A stretch of DNA of 64,000 nt from Chelatococcus sp. HY11. GTDB taxonomy: Bacteria > Pseudomonadota > Alphaproteobacteria > Rhizobiales > Beijerinckiaceae. Position 1 is the stretch's first letter; each line of letters starts with the position of its first letter. A model generated the notes under the pieces. It was not told the origin of the DNA. It worked only from the letters and a program-made list of their open reading frames with translations, and ran no database searches. A program made the translations under genes and the position numbers. Positions 24,377 to 34,048 of this stretch are shown one piece after another. The stretch covers positions 1,488,001 through 1,552,000 of the forward strand of contig NZ_JAHBRX010000001.1 of the NCBI RefSeq assembly GCF_018398335.1, given 5' to 3'.

Positions 24377-25594
24377 CTAGCGGTGAGCCGCCAGTGGCAC
24401 GACGTTGTGCAACGTTTTGTCCGCCGTTTCAAGGAAGCGCCGCAGATTTCGCGCGGCCTGGCGGATACGCTGCTCATTCTCCACCAATGCGATACGCACG
24501 AAATCGTCGCCATGCTCGCCGAAGCCGATGCCCGGCGCCACCGCCAGCTCCGCCTTCTCAATCAACAACTTGGAGAATTCCAGGCTGCCGAGTGACCTGA
24601 ACGGCTCCGGAATTTCCACCCATGCGAACATCGATGCGCTGGGTGCGGGGATTTTCCACCCCGCCCTCGCGAAGGCATCGACCATCACGTCGCGGCGGCG
24701 GCGATAGGTATCCCGCATTTCGGCGATACAATCGTCCGGGCCGTTGAGGGCAGCCGTCGCCGCCACCTGGATCGGCGTGAAGGCGCCGTAATCGAGATAG
24801 GATTTAACTCTCGCCAGCGCGCCCAGGAGCCGCTCATTGCCCACCGCGAAGCCCATGCGCCAGCCGGCCATCGAATAGGTCTTCGACATGGACGTGAATT
24901 CAACGGTCACGTCGATCGCGCCGGGCACCTGCAGCACGGAGGGCGGAGGATCGCCATCGAAATACACCTCCGCATAGGCGAGGTCCGACAGCAGAATCAG
25001 CTCGTGCTTCTTCGCGAAGGCGACAAGATCCTTGTAGAAGTCGAGCGACGCCACATAGGCCGTCGGATTCGAGGGGTAGCAGACCACAAGCGCGATGGGC
25101 TTCGGGATCGAATGGACAACCGCCCGCTCAAGCGCCGGGAAGAAGGCCGGCGTCGGCTCGGCGGGGACGGAACGGATGACACCGCCCGCCATCAGGAAGC
25201 CGAAGGCGTGGATCGGATAGCTCGGGTTCGGCACCAGCACCACATCGCCGGGGCCGGTGATGGCCTGCGCCATGTTGGCGAAGCCTTCCTTGGAACCGAG
25301 CGTGGCCACGACTTGCGTGTCCGGGTTGAGCTTCACGCCGAAGCGGCGCTCATAGTAGCCGGCCTGCGCGCGGCGCAACCCGCCTATGCCCTTGGACGCG
25401 GAATAGCGATCGGTACGCGGGCGTCCCGCGGTCTCGACGAGTTTCTCGACGACATGGCGAGGCGCGGAGAGGTCAGGATTGCCCATCCCGAGATCGACGA
25501 TATCGGCCCCATTGGCCCGTGCTGCGGCCTTAGCTCGGTTCACCTGCTCAAACACATAGGGGGGCAGACGCTTGATGCGGTGAAAATCCGACAT
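24377..25594 (-). CDS. alaC: alanine-type aminotransferase AlaC (often annotated LL-diaminopimelate aminotransferase)
   Basis: A 405-residue class I PLP aminotransferase. The N-terminus IKRLPPYVFEQVN, GMGNPD, SKGIGGLRRA and the PLP lysine segment TSMSKTYSMAGWRMGF match E. coli AlaC closely by eye, which makes alanine from pyruvate and glutamate. The same group is frequently labelled LL-diaminopimelate aminotransferase by similarity. Its place directly upstream of hom is a conserved pairing in alphaproteobacteria and hints at a role in aspartate-family amino acid metabolism. The promoter should lie in the 286 bases before it (25595-25880), where I see no gene. Confidence 0.88.
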   Translation of the reverse strand: MSDFHRIKRLPPYVFEQVNRAKAAARANGADIVDLGMGNPDLSAPRHVVEKLVETAGRPRTDRYSASKGIGGLRRAQAGYYERRFGVKLNPDTQVVATLGSKEGFANMAQAITGPGDVVLVPNPSYPIHAFGFLMAGGVIRSVPAEPTPAFFPALERAVVHSIPKPIALVVCYPSNPTAYVASLDFYKDLVAFAKKHELILLSDLAYAEVYFDGDPPPSVLQVPGAIDVTVEFTSMSKTYSMAGWRMGFAVGNERLLGALARVKSYLDYGAFTPIQVAATAALNGPDDCIAEMRDTYRRRRDVMVDAFARAGWKIPAPSASMFAWVEIPEPFRSLGSLEFSKLLIEKAELAVAPGIGFGEHGDDFVRIALVENEQRIRQAARNLRRFLETADKTLHNVVPLAAHR

Positions 25595-25880
25595 GGCTTC
25601 GTTCCAATCAATGGTCCGGGACGATTCTCTCGCGTAGGGGACCGGTGTTTTGAGACCCTCGCCAGGGGCACAGACTACTCCTTCAACCGCCGGCGACGCG
25701 GCTGAACATCGTTATGATCCTTTGCGCCAGAGGCTGCCCGGCGGCGCTGGATCCCTTATGTATAACGGCTTTCCTTCCAAAGACGTTTATTGCGTTTTGC
25801 ATTCTAGCAGAAACGCGACGATCCGGCGCAGTTCCCGGCGTTTTGAGCCGCTTGCTTCCTCTTTCGCTCGAAGCGCTACT

Positions 25881-26255
25881 CTATTCCGCGGGCAGGGTAG
25901 CCGGCTTCGGCACAGGCCGAGCGTTCGTCTCAGCCCCCATGGACCGGGCCGTCGCGCCGGCGGCCTCGTTGGCCTGCCGGCGGGCATCGATGCTGTTCGT
26001 GAGCGCCTCGACATCGGCTTTCGGGAGCGCCTTCGTGGTGCGGTCGGGCGCGCGAACGCCCACGGGCAAATAGCCACCATCGTCGCGCCGGCTCTCCCGG
26101 ACGAATTGCGCCGGCTCTGGCTCCTTGGCGCCGAAGCCTGTTGATACCGCGACATCCCGCACAGGATTGCAAGCCGCGAGAAGACCGCCGAGGACAATGG
26201 CAACACCGATGGCAAGGCCGGTAACTCCTGTGCGCGGCACGAAAACCATCATCAT
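25881..26255 (-). CDS. small predicted lipoprotein
   Basis: About 124 residues, not recognised as a named family. The N-terminus is a lipoprotein signal: basic residue, hydrophobic run GLAIGVAIVLGG and lipobox LLAAC followed by Asn. The mature part is polar and Ala/Pro/Arg-rich, with no obvious domain. Three ATG codons stand in a row (26247-26255). AAGGGG lies 3 bases before the first and 6 or 9 before the next two, so the true start may be any of them. The frame extends upstream to 26510 but that part overlaps the divergent phaC start. It shares a promoter region with phaC. Confidence 0.72.
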   Translation of the reverse strand: MMMVFVPRTGVTGLAIGVAIVLGGLLAACNPVRDVAVSTGFGAKEPEPAQFVRESRRDDGGYLPVGVRAPDRTTKALPKADVEALTNSIDARRQANEAAGATARSMGAETNARPVPKPATLPAE

Positions 26256-26412
26256 TTGCCCCTTGTCACCATTCTGCAGCACCCGCATCTCATTACCTGC
26301 TGTCTGCCTGCATCGCCAATGGTGCCTTTGTAATCGAACTGGCTTTAATATTAAGTCGAAAATATGAGACGCGCGGGTATCGACGATGCATTCGCCGCTG
26401 AATGGAGCCGAC

Positions 26413-28221
26413 ATGACGAAGACCACCGACAAGGAACCGCGCGATGCGGGCTTGACGGATCTGGATGAGCTCTCCCGCAACATCGCGCAACTCGTCGAGG
26501 AAGCGGGCAAGGTGACCGCTGCCTACCTGCGCCCCATCGAGGAGAACGGTCCGAAAGTCGGCAAGGCCGAGGAGGTGAGCGACGTCGTCAAGACGATGAG
26601 CCAGCTTGCCGAGAAGTGGATGACGAACCCGCAGAAGGCTATCGAGGCTCAAGCCAAGCTGACCTCGAATTTCCTCGCCCTGTGGAGTTCAAGCCTTAAG
26701 CGTCTCGGTGGCGATGAGATCGAGCCGATCGTCAGTGCCCATCCACGCGACAAGCGCTTTCTCGACCCGGAATGGCAGGACAATCCGGTCTTTGATTTCG
26801 TCAAACAAGCCTATCTGATCACCACGACATGGGCCGAGCAACTCGTGGAGGGCGCCGACGGGCTCGACGAGCATACCCGCGACAAGGCCCGCTTCTACGT
26901 GAAGCAGATGGCGAGCGCGTTATCCCCATCGAATTTCCTCGCCACCAATCCGGAACTCCTACGCGAGACCATGCGCGAAAAGGGCGCCAATCTCGTGCGC
27001 GGCATGAAGATGCTGGCCGAGGATATCAAGGCCGGAAATGGTGAACTCAAGATCCGCCAGAGCGATCCTGCCCGCTTCAAGCTCGGCGAGAACATGGCCA
27101 TCACCCCCGGCAAGGTCATATTCCGCAACGATATGATGGAGCTGATCCAGTATGCGCCGGCAACCGCCACGGTGCTCAGATGCCCTGTACTGATCGTGCC
27201 GCCATGGATCAACAAATACTACATTCTCGATATTAACCCGGACAAATCCCTCATCCGCTGGATGGTGGGGCAAGGGTTGACGGTGTTCTGCATTTCCTGG
27301 GTCAATCCGGACGCTCGCCTCGCGGACAAGAGCTTTGAAGACTACATGCGCGAGGGTCTTTTCGCCGCACTCGACGCGATCGAGACCAATACGGGCGAAA
27401 GGCGCGCGGCTGTCATCGGCTATTGCATCGGCGGCACCATGCTGTCGATGGCCTTGGCCTATATGGCGGCTCAGGGCATCGATCGCATTGCCGCGGCGAC
27501 GCTGCTCACGGCACAGGTGGATTTCTCCCGGGCCGGCGATCTCAAGGTCTTTGCCGATGAGGAGCAGATCGCCGCGATCGAGGAGAAGATGAAGACGGTC
27601 GGTTATCTCGAAGGCATGCACATGAGCACGACCTTCAACATGCTGCGCCCGGACGACCTGATCTGGCCCTACTACGTCAATGTCTACCTTAAGGGGCAGG
27701 CGCCCTACCCGTTTGACCTTCTGCACTGGAACAGCGACCCGACGCGGATGGCGGCGGCGACCCATTCCTTCTATCTCAGGCGGTGTTACCTCAATAACGA
27801 CCTGGCGCGCGGCAACATGTCGATCGACGGGATCAAGCTGGATCTCGGCAAGGTCACCGTGCCGGTCTACAGCCTGGCGACCCGTGAGGACCACATCGCG
27901 CCCGCCCGCTCTGTCCATCTCGGAGCGCGCCTGTTTGGTGGTCCCGTTCGTCTCGTCATCGCCGGTTCAGGCCATGTCGCCGGAGTCGTCAATCCGCCGC
28001 ACAAGAACAAGTATCAGTTCTGGACGTCGGACAAGCCGCTTGGCGAATCCCTGGAGGATTGGCTCGCGAAAGCGGAGGAAACGCCCGGCTCCTGGTGGCC
28101 AGATTGGCACCGCTGGCTGGAAGCCATGGAGCCAGAGCGCGTTCCGGCGCGCGATCCGGAACAAGGAAAGCTCGAGGTGCTCTGCGACGCTCCCGGCACC
28201 TACGTGAAAGTCATTTCCTGA
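26413..28221 (+). CDS. phaC: class I poly(3-hydroxyalkanoate) polymerase PhaC
   Basis: About 602 residues. It polymerises 3-hydroxyacyl-CoA into polyhydroxyalkanoate at the granule surface. The alpha/beta-hydrolase domain has the lipase-like box GYCIGGT with nucleophile Cys338, then Asp493 (REDHIAP) and His521 (SGHVAGVVNPP). The class I signatures PPWINKYYILDI and GLTVFCISWVNPD are present. The ATG at 26413, with GGAG 6 bases upstream, was preferred to an ATG at 26386. The promoter region shared with the lipoprotein gene is AT-rich and holds the palindrome TTAATATTAA at 26345-26354. No phaA, phaB or phasin gene is adjacent. Confidence 0.93.
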   Translation: MTKTTDKEPRDAGLTDLDELSRNIAQLVEEAGKVTAAYLRPIEENGPKVGKAEEVSDVVKTMSQLAEKWMTNPQKAIEAQAKLTSNFLALWSSSLKRLGGDEIEPIVSAHPRDKRFLDPEWQDNPVFDFVKQAYLITTTWAEQLVEGADGLDEHTRDKARFYVKQMASALSPSNFLATNPELLRETMREKGANLVRGMKMLAEDIKAGNGELKIRQSDPARFKLGENMAITPGKVIFRNDMMELIQYAPATATVLRCPVLIVPPWINKYYILDINPDKSLIRWMVGQGLTVFCISWVNPDARLADKSFEDYMREGLFAALDAIETNTGERRAAVIGYCIGGTMLSMALAYMAAQGIDRIAAATLLTAQVDFSRAGDLKVFADEEQIAAIEEKMKTVGYLEGMHMSTTFNMLRPDDLIWPYYVNVYLKGQAPYPFDLLHWNSDPTRMAAATHSFYLRRCYLNNDLARGNMSIDGIKLDLGKVTVPVYSLATREDHIAPARSVHLGARLFGGPVRLVIAGSGHVAGVVNPPHKNKYQFWTSDKPLGESLEDWLAKAEETPGSWWPDWHRWLEAMEPERVPARDPEQGKLEVLCDAPGTYVKVIS

Positions 28222-28251
28222 CCCTGGCGCGTGCCAATGCCTTGGCAGCGA

Positions 28252-29562
28252 TCAATAGGTTGCGGGGGCGTAACGATCGACGAACGTGGGACGCGGCGGC
28301 GCATCCCAGCGGTAGCGCCAGGCGAAGGAAATGATGTCGGCGGAGGCCTTTCCATCAGCAATGAAGGTGGAGCCGTTGAAATCAGGATGCGCCCCGGTGA
28401 TTCGCACGGGAGCCTGCCGCATGAACTGGCGCGAATACCCGATATCGAGCCCGAGCCTGTCCGTCGCCTGATAGCTTGCACCGATGGAAGCCCAGACCTT
28501 GTCCGAATCGATCAGCCTCGGGTTGCGCGCCTCGTTGGTGACCGGGGACGTCTCGAAGCCGACACCGGCCCGCATGGCTACGCCCTGCTGCCACTGATAT
28601 TCAGCACCGAGGGACAGGAACGTGCCGTCGCGATAGCCGAACGAAAGGCTACTGACGGGCAAGCCTGTCGCGCGGTTGAAGACGGCCGAGCGATCCAGCC
28701 GGCTCCAGTTGGTCCATTCGCCCGTCGCCAGGATTGTCCAGCGAGGGTTGAGCTGTTGGGAGACACCGACACTCACCATTTCCGGCAGGGTCAGTCCGGT
28801 CTTCATGGGCATGGGAATGCCTGGGGTCGCCGCCCATTGCCCGGATACTTCGTGGTGTATGGGAGACCGGTAGCCAATCCCGACCATTGTGCCCGGCCGC
28901 GGCTGCATTGTGGCGCCCAGGGAAAAGCCGAGTCCGAGATCATCGCCTTGGAGGATAGCGCTCGACGCGCCTGGGGCCGCAAATGTCGCCTGCTTGAAAG
29001 TCAGGTCGAGATACTGCGCCGTAACGCCGCCGCCTATAGTCAGCCAATCGTTCACACGGTAGCCAACAGTCGGTGTAACCGCCACGCTCATGAGATGGGA
29101 TGAACGTGCGTAAGTTTGGCCGGCCCAGTCCTGCCGGGGCTTCGAGATGAAACCATAAGGCGAGTTCAGGGCAGCTCCAATCCACCATGAACTGTTGAGC
29201 TGATAGCTCGCGTAGCTGGCAGCCGTATAGCGCCAGACACCCATATCGCCTGACGACCAAGGGCTGCCCCCCAATGCGTCCATCGACGAGAGCGTGTAAG
29301 GGTCCGGAGACAGCCGCGCCTGCGCCCCGGACAAACTGAGATCGCTCTCGCTCTGCAGGCCTGGAAACAGTGCGATCGACGCGGGATTCCAGAAAATCGA
29401 GCCAAGCCCCCCACTTCCGGCCGCTGCGCCGGCGAAGGCGGCGCCCTGGCTACGAGCATTCTGCTCTCGAGTGCCGAAGGCACCAGCTGCGGCGCCGTTG
29501 CTTCCTCCGGGGATACAGAACGCCAAGGTCAACGCCCACCACCAGAACCGACCGCCACCCAT
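28252..29562 (-). CDS. FadL/OmpP1/TodX family outer-membrane transporter
   Basis: A 436-residue outer-membrane beta-barrel for hydrophobic substrates such as long-chain fatty acids or aromatic hydrocarbons. A signal peptide ends near AAAGAFG. The mature N-terminus GAFGTREQNARSQGAAFAGAA and the NPA signature in IFWNPASI mark the FadL hatch domain. The rest is rich in alternating polar/aromatic beta strands and ends in Tyr. It converges with phaC, 30 bases apart, so both may share a functional link through fatty acid supply; that is inference. Confidence 0.9.
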   Translation of the reverse strand: MGGGRFWWWALTLAFCIPGGSNGAAAGAFGTREQNARSQGAAFAGAAAGSGGLGSIFWNPASIALFPGLQSESDLSLSGAQARLSPDPYTLSSMDALGGSPWSSGDMGVWRYTAASYASYQLNSSWWIGAALNSPYGFISKPRQDWAGQTYARSSHLMSVAVTPTVGYRVNDWLTIGGGVTAQYLDLTFKQATFAAPGASSAILQGDDLGLGFSLGATMQPRPGTMVGIGYRSPIHHEVSGQWAATPGIPMPMKTGLTLPEMVSVGVSQQLNPRWTILATGEWTNWSRLDRSAVFNRATGLPVSSLSFGYRDGTFLSLGAEYQWQQGVAMRAGVGFETSPVTNEARNPRLIDSDKVWASIGASYQATDRLGLDIGYSRQFMRQAPVRITGAHPDFNGSTFIADGKASADIISFAWRYRWDAPPRPTFVDRYAPATY

Positions 29563-29975
29563 ATCAATGCTCCATGGTCACGAATTGCCACCGGTCTCAG
29601 GCGCGGCTACGGCCAGCGCCGAACGGAAACGCAACGCACCACTGCATATCTCCAGCGTGGCGGGTCAGAGCCTTGGCATGTCATAGCGGGGCCTGATGCG
29701 CCCGGTGACATACGTCGGCGATCTTGCCGACCCATCAGGCGGCCGATGTCTTCGCGCTCCTTACCGCGCCAGCCTCTGTCCCTGTAGACGCACTGGGAAT
29801 CAGTCACAGTCCAGACTGGCATGTTGAGCGACAGCGGCAATTCTATACAACTTAAAGTTTATTTCGCATTGCAATAATCAAATAAAAGTTGCTTATTTCA
29901 CCAACATGTCAGGTCGTACTTGCGGCATTTGCCGGAGGCGTTACACATCTTTCCAGCTAACAGGAGTGAACGCTG
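29563..29975. promoter_or_regulatory. divergent promoter region between FadL-like and FAH-family genes
   Basis: About 410 bases without a convincing gene. The stretch 29840-29910 is clearly AT-rich, unlike its surroundings, and holds the palindrome ATTGCAAT and partly complementary AT-rich arms (CAACTT upstream, AAGTTG downstream). It probably carries the promoter and a regulator site of the FAH-family gene that starts at 29976. Confidence 0.4.
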
Positions 29976-30827
29976 ATGAAGCTTGTGCGTTTCGGCAAGG
30001 TGGGTGAGGAAAAGCCAGGTCTGGTCGATGCTGATGGGGCCATTCGGGACCTCAGCGGTGTCGTGCCGGATGTGGCCGGTCCTTATCTCTCCAAGTCAAA
30101 GCTGGCAGAACTGGCGAAGCTGGACCCAGCTTCGTTGCCGAAGGTCGATGCCGGTGTCCGTCTCGGCGCATGCGTCGGCAACGTGGGAAATTTCATCGCC
30201 GTCGGCCTCAACTACGCCGACCACGCGGCTGAAACCAATTCTCCGATTCCGAGCGAACCTATCCTCTTCAACAAGGCGCGCTCCTGCATCGTCGGCCCGA
30301 ACGACGACGTGATGGTCCCATTCGCTTCCGAGAAGATGGACTGGGAAGTGGAACTCGCCATCGTCATCGGCGAGAAAGCCTCCAACGTCTCGGAAGCTGA
30401 TGCGCTTTCAGTCGTTGCCGGCTTCTGCGTCTGCAACGACGTCTCCGAGCGCGCCTGGCAGACCGAGCGCGGCGGCCAGTGGATGAAGGGCAAGGGCTGC
30501 CCGACATTCGGCCCGCTTGGTCCCTGGCTGGTGACGCCCGATGAGATCTCGGACATCCAGAGCCTCGGCATGTGGCTCGACGTCAATGGCAAGCGTGCGC
30601 AGACCGGCTCGACGAACACAATGATCTTCGGCGCGCTCTATCTCGTGCACTACATCTCGCAGTTCATGCTGCTTGAGCCCGGCGATGTCATCACCACCGG
30701 CACGCCTCCTGGCGTTGGCATGGGCATGAAGCCCCCGGTTTATCTGAAGGCCGGTGACGTCATGACCCTCGGCATCGAGGGCCTCGGGTCGCAGCGCCAG
30801 ACCGTGGTGCCCTACAAGGCCGGCTGA
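29976..30827 (+). CDS. fumarylacetoacetate hydrolase family protein
   Basis: A 283-residue FAH-fold enzyme. The central metal site is visible as DWEVELAIVIGEKA (two acidic ligands) and VCNDVSERAWQ. GLNYADHAAE and the C-terminal LLEPGDVITTGTPPGVG are typical of the family, which covers fumarylacetoacetate hydrolase, 2-hydroxyhepta-2,4-diene-1,7-dioate isomerase, ureidoglycolate lyase-like and acylpyruvate hydrolases. The exact reaction cannot be told. CAGGAG lies 8 bases before the ATG. It is monocistronic, with a strong terminator 30 bases after the stop. Confidence 0.88.
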   Translation: MKLVRFGKVGEEKPGLVDADGAIRDLSGVVPDVAGPYLSKSKLAELAKLDPASLPKVDAGVRLGACVGNVGNFIAVGLNYADHAAETNSPIPSEPILFNKARSCIVGPNDDVMVPFASEKMDWEVELAIVIGEKASNVSEADALSVVAGFCVCNDVSERAWQTERGGQWMKGKGCPTFGPLGPWLVTPDEISDIQSLGMWLDVNGKRAQTGSTNTMIFGALYLVHYISQFMLLEPGDVITTGTPPGVGMGMKPPVYLKAGDVMTLGIEGLGSQRQTVVPYKAG

Positions 30828-30856
30828 TCGCCGCACCTCGGCTCCCCCAAAATAAG

Positions 30857-30890
30857 AAGCCCGCCCTGATCGTATCAGGGCGGGCTTTTC
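30857..30890. terminator. bidirectional Rho-independent terminator
   Basis: AAGCCCGCCCTGAT and ATCAGGGCGGGCTT form a perfect 14-bp stem with a CGT loop. The stem ends in TTTTC on the plus strand. On the minus strand it is followed by TTCTTATTTT. It serves the FAH-family gene and, from the other side, argC, whose stop is at 30913. Confidence 0.93.
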
Positions 30891-30912
30891 TGTTCGCGAA
30901 AGCTGGCTGGTC

Positions 30913-31866
30913 TTACTGCCCCAGCATCAACTTGATGTTCTGCACCGCGGCGCCGGAGGCACCCTTGCCGAGATTGTCGAGCCGGGCGACGAGCGCCACG
31001 CGGCCGCCGTCCTTGTCCGAAAACACGAAAAGCTCAAGCTTATCCGTATTGTTGAGCGCCTCGGGCTCAAGGCGGCCGCCGGTGGCATTGGCCTCGTCGA
31101 TCCCGATCACACGCACGAATTCACTGTCGCGATAATGGGCCGCCAGTGCAGCCGCCAGATCCTCCGCTGGCGGCTGCGCGGGAAGGCTCGCCAGATGCAG
31201 CGGCACGCTGACGAGCATACCCTGCCGAAAGTTGCCGACAGAGGGAATGAAGATCGGCGTGACATCGAGCCGGCTCAAAGCCGTGATCTCGGGCAGATGC
31301 TTGTGATTGAAGCCAAGGCCGTAGAACTCGAAAGCCGGCGCCCGACCCGCCTCGTAGTCCTCGATCATCGTGCGGCCACCGCCCGAATAGCCGCTGACGG
31401 CGTTGATGGTCAGCGCATAGTCGGTGGGGATGAGACCGGTATCGACGAGCGGCCGCAAAAGCGCGATGGCCCCCGTCGCGTAGCAGCCTGGATTGGCGAC
31501 ATACTTCGCCGTGCGAATGGCATCAGCCTGTCCTTCCTCCAGCTCGGCAAAGCCGTAGGTCCAGGCGGGGTCCGTGCGGTGCGCGGTGCTGGCATCGAGA
31601 ATGCGCGGGGCATTGGCGCCGAGATCGCGCGCCAGCGCAACCGCCTCGCGCGCCGCTGCATCCGGCAGGCACAGCACGAGGAGATCCACAGCCGCCATCA
31701 TCGCCTGGCGCGCCTTGGGGTCCTTGCGCAGTTCGGGATCGATGCTCTTCACCGTGATGCCGCCGAGCGCCTGCAGGCGCTCGCGAATCCCAAGGCCGGT
31801 CGTTCCCGCCTCGCCGTCGATGAAGACGCTGGGCACGGTTCCATCCTTGAAGGACGCTGCGCTCAT
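30913..31866 (-). CDS. argC: N-acetyl-gamma-glutamyl-phosphate reductase, short (type 2) form
   Basis: About 317 residues. It reduces N-acetylglutamyl phosphate to the semialdehyde in arginine synthesis. The N-terminus VFIDGEAGTTGLGIRERL is typical of the type 2 AGPR found in alphaproteobacteria. The catalytic Cys128 is in VANPGCYATG and AVSGYSGGG follows. The ATG at 31866 has CAGGAG 8 bases upstream and was chosen over 31908. It follows the agmatinase-family gene on the same strand by 115 bases, so the two arginine-related genes may share a transcript. Confidence 0.92.
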   Translation of the reverse strand: MSAASFKDGTVPSVFIDGEAGTTGLGIRERLQALGGITVKSIDPELRKDPKARQAMMAAVDLLVLCLPDAAAREAVALARDLGANAPRILDASTAHRTDPAWTYGFAELEEGQADAIRTAKYVANPGCYATGAIALLRPLVDTGLIPTDYALTINAVSGYSGGGRTMIEDYEAGRAPAFEFYGLGFNHKHLPEITALSRLDVTPIFIPSVGNFRQGMLVSVPLHLASLPAQPPAEDLAAALAAHYRDSEFVRVIGIDEANATGGRLEPEALNNTDKLELFVFSDKDGGRVALVARLDNLGKGASGAAVQNIKLMLGQ

Positions 31867-31981
31867 ATCCTGCACTCCTGAAGTCGTGCCTGCACCTGAC
31901 ACCGACAATCGCCCGGCATCTCCGTGGGATGTACGGCGTTATGTCAAAACTTCAAGGAAAAACGTGGGCGCCGGAGCCGGC

Positions 31982-32938
31982 TCAGTCGTCCTTCTCCGCC
32001 AGGATCTGCAGGTAATGCTGCACAATGGAGGCCGCGGCGATCGCCGTTATGTCGGCATGGTCGTAAGGCGGGGAAACCTCGACGACGTCCATGCCGTGCC
32101 AGTCGAGCCCGCGCAGTCCCCAGAGGATCATCAGGGCTTCCGCCGAACTGAAGCCCCCCGCAACAGGCGTGCCCGTGCCGGGCGCGAAGGCGGGATCGAG
32201 CGCATCGATGTCGAAGGAGAGATACGCAGGCGCCGTCCCCACCCTCTCCTCGATACGCTGGATGATGGCCTTCACGCCGAGCTCACGCGCCTCATAAGCG
32301 TCGATGATCTCGATGCCGAAGTCATCGGGAGCAACCGTGCGGACACCGAGCTGGATCGACCGTGACGTGTCGATGAGGCCCTCGGCTTCGGCGGTCGTGA
32401 CGAAGCTGCCATGCCCCTGCCCCGCGTCATCGCTCCAGGTATCTTGATGCGCGTCAAACTGCACGAGCGCGAGCGGCCCATGCATAGCCGCATGGGCGCG
32501 TAGCAACGGTAAGGTTATGGAATGGTCGCCGCCAAGCGTAACGAGATGGCAGCCATGGCCGAGGATATGGCCCGCCCCGCGTTCGATAAGGCCCGGCACG
32601 TCCTGGAGGCGCCTGTAGTCGAAAGCGCAGTCGCCCCAATCGACGACGCTGGATTCGGCGAAGGGATCGAGGCCGGAGGGAAATTGCGGATCGCCATCGA
32701 AAATCGCCGAGGCTCGGCGGATCGCCTGTGGGCCAAAACGTGTGCCCGGCCGGTTCGACGTGCTGCAATCATAGGGCACCCCCCAGATCACCGTGTCGAT
32801 GCCGACAAGATCGCGGCTATAGCGCCTGCGCATGAAGGAGAGCGCCCCGGCGAAGGTGGGATCGCTCGCCCCTCCCCGCACAGTCCCAAGGAAGGCATTG
32901 TCGATGGCGGGCCCGGACTGTGGCTCGTCAGACGGCAC
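31982..32938 (-). CDS. agmatinase/arginase (ureohydrolase) family protein
   Basis: A 318-residue binuclear manganese ureohydrolase. The metal ligands are in VTLGGDHSITLP, FDAHQDTW and SFDIDALDP. Family members cleave agmatine to putrescine and urea, or related guanidino acids such as guanidinobutyrate. The second motif reads DAHQD where DAHTD is most usual. GVPYDCSTSNRPGTRFGP fits the agmatinase side of the family. speB is the likely name but the substrate is not certain. It starts 64 bases downstream of the rpsI terminator stem and precedes argC. Confidence 0.87.
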   Translation of the reverse strand: MPSDEPQSGPAIDNAFLGTVRGGASDPTFAGALSFMRRRYSRDLVGIDTVIWGVPYDCSTSNRPGTRFGPQAIRRASAIFDGDPQFPSGLDPFAESSVVDWGDCAFDYRRLQDVPGLIERGAGHILGHGCHLVTLGGDHSITLPLLRAHAAMHGPLALVQFDAHQDTWSDDAGQGHGSFVTTAEAEGLIDTSRSIQLGVRTVAPDDFGIEIIDAYEARELGVKAIIQRIEERVGTAPAYLSFDIDALDPAFAPGTGTPVAGGFSSAEALMILWGLRGLDWHGMDVVEVSPPYDHADITAIAAASIVQHYLQILAEKDD

Positions 32939-33001
32939 GGTGATTCCCTCGTCGAAAGACCTTTTCTGGAGTTCAGCCCGTGGATCCGTTCAGGCGCAAG
33001 A

Positions 33002-33029
33002 AAAAAGGGCGGCCGAAGCCGCCCTTTTT
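33002..33029 (-). terminator. Rho-independent terminator of the rplM-rpsI operon
   Basis: AAAAAGGGCGGC and GCCGCCCTTTTT form a perfect 12-bp stem with a CGAA loop, about 50 bases after the rpsI stop. The minus strand carries the needed T-run on the far side of the stem (TTTTTT from 33001-33006). Confidence 0.92.
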
Positions 33030-33080
33030 CTGAATGTCCCGATATCCGTGGCACGAGACGCCAAACGGCGCCGGCCAGAA

Positions 33081-33560
33081 TCAGCGCTTCGAGAACTGGA
33101 AGGAACGGCGAGCCTTGGCGCGGCCGTACTTCTTACGCTCGACCACGCGGCTGTCGCGGGTGAGGAAGCCTTCCTTCTTGAGCACGGAGCGCAGCTCCGG
33201 CTCGTAATGCGTCAGCGCCTTGGAAAGACCATGGCGCACCGCGCCGGCCTGGCCGGACAAGCCGCCGCCGAGAACGGTGACATTGATGTCGTACTGGTCG
33301 ACGCGGTTGGCGACGACAAGCGGCTGGCGCAGGATCATGCGCAGCACCGGACGGGCGAAATAGACGTCGACCGGACGATCGTTGATGGTGATCTGGCCAG
33401 CGCCGGGCTTGATCCAGACGCGGGCGATCGCGTCCTTACGCTTGCCGGTGGCGTAGGCCCGGCCGTGCGCGTCCAGCTTCTGGACATGGACCGGCGCGTC
33501 AGGAGCGGCCGGCGCAATGCGCTCACCCAGCTCGGAAAGGCTCTGGAGGGTCTCGGCCAT
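33081..33560 (-). CDS. rpsI: 30S ribosomal protein S9
   Basis: A 159-residue small-subunit protein. The core [21 protein letters not shown] and the C-terminal tail RRSFQFSKR, which reaches the P-site tRNA, are present. It carries an N-terminal extension of about 30 residues relative to the 130-residue E. coli S9, as is usual in alphaproteobacteria. It follows rplM by 2 bases between stop and start, the universal L13-S9 pairing, and ends at the terminator near 33002. Confidence 0.97.
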   Translation of the reverse strand: MAETLQSLSELGERIAPAAPDAPVHVQKLDAHGRAYATGKRKDAIARVWIKPGAGQITINDRPVDVYFARPVLRMILRQPLVVANRVDQYDINVTVLGGGLSGQAGAVRHGLSKALTHYEPELRSVLKKEGFLTRDSRVVERKKYGRAKARRSFQFSKR

Positions 33561-33562
33561 GA

Positions 33563-34027
33563 TCAGGCGCTCCTCACGTTCTTACGGTTCATAGCGCCGA
33601 CGTCGAGCGTGACGGGCTGCTGGGCTTCATGGGGATGGGCAGCGCCCTTGTAGACGCGCAGATTGCCGAGCTGCTTGCGGCCGAGCGGACCACGCGGGAG
33701 CATGCGCTCCACAGCCTTCTCAACGATACGCTCCGGAAAACGCCCCTCCAGGATGAACTTCGCAGTCCGCTCCTTGATGCCGCCGGGATAGCCGGTGTGG
33801 TGGTAGTAGACCTTCTGGTCGCGCTTGCGACCGGTGAGGACCACCTTATCGGCATTGATGACGATGATGTTGTCGCCATCGTCCACATGCGGGGTGAAAG
33901 AGGGCTTGTGCTTGCCACGCAGCCGGAGGGCGACGATCGTAGCGAGGCGGCCGACAACGAGCCCGGAGGCGTCGATGAGCACCCACTTCTTCTCGACGTC
34001 GGCTGGTTTGGCCGAATAAGTCTTCAT
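33563..34027 (-). CDS. rplM: 50S ribosomal protein L13
   Basis: A 154-residue large-subunit protein. [36 protein letters not shown] and the [20 protein letters not shown] region match the family over the full length. It is the first gene of the rplM-rpsI operon. The 5' leader can fold into a two-tier hairpin (34049-34092), which could take part in autoregulation as known for L13 in other bacteria; that is inference. Confidence 0.97.
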   Translation of the reverse strand: MKTYSAKPADVEKKWVLIDASGLVVGRLATIVALRLRGKHKPSFTPHVDDGDNIIVINADKVVLTGRKRDQKVYYHHTGYPGGIKERTAKFILEGRFPERIVEKAVERMLPRGPLGRKQLGNLRVYKGAAHPHEAQQPVTLDVGAMNRKNVRSA

Positions 34028-34048
34028 GAGGGTCTTCCGAAACTGATA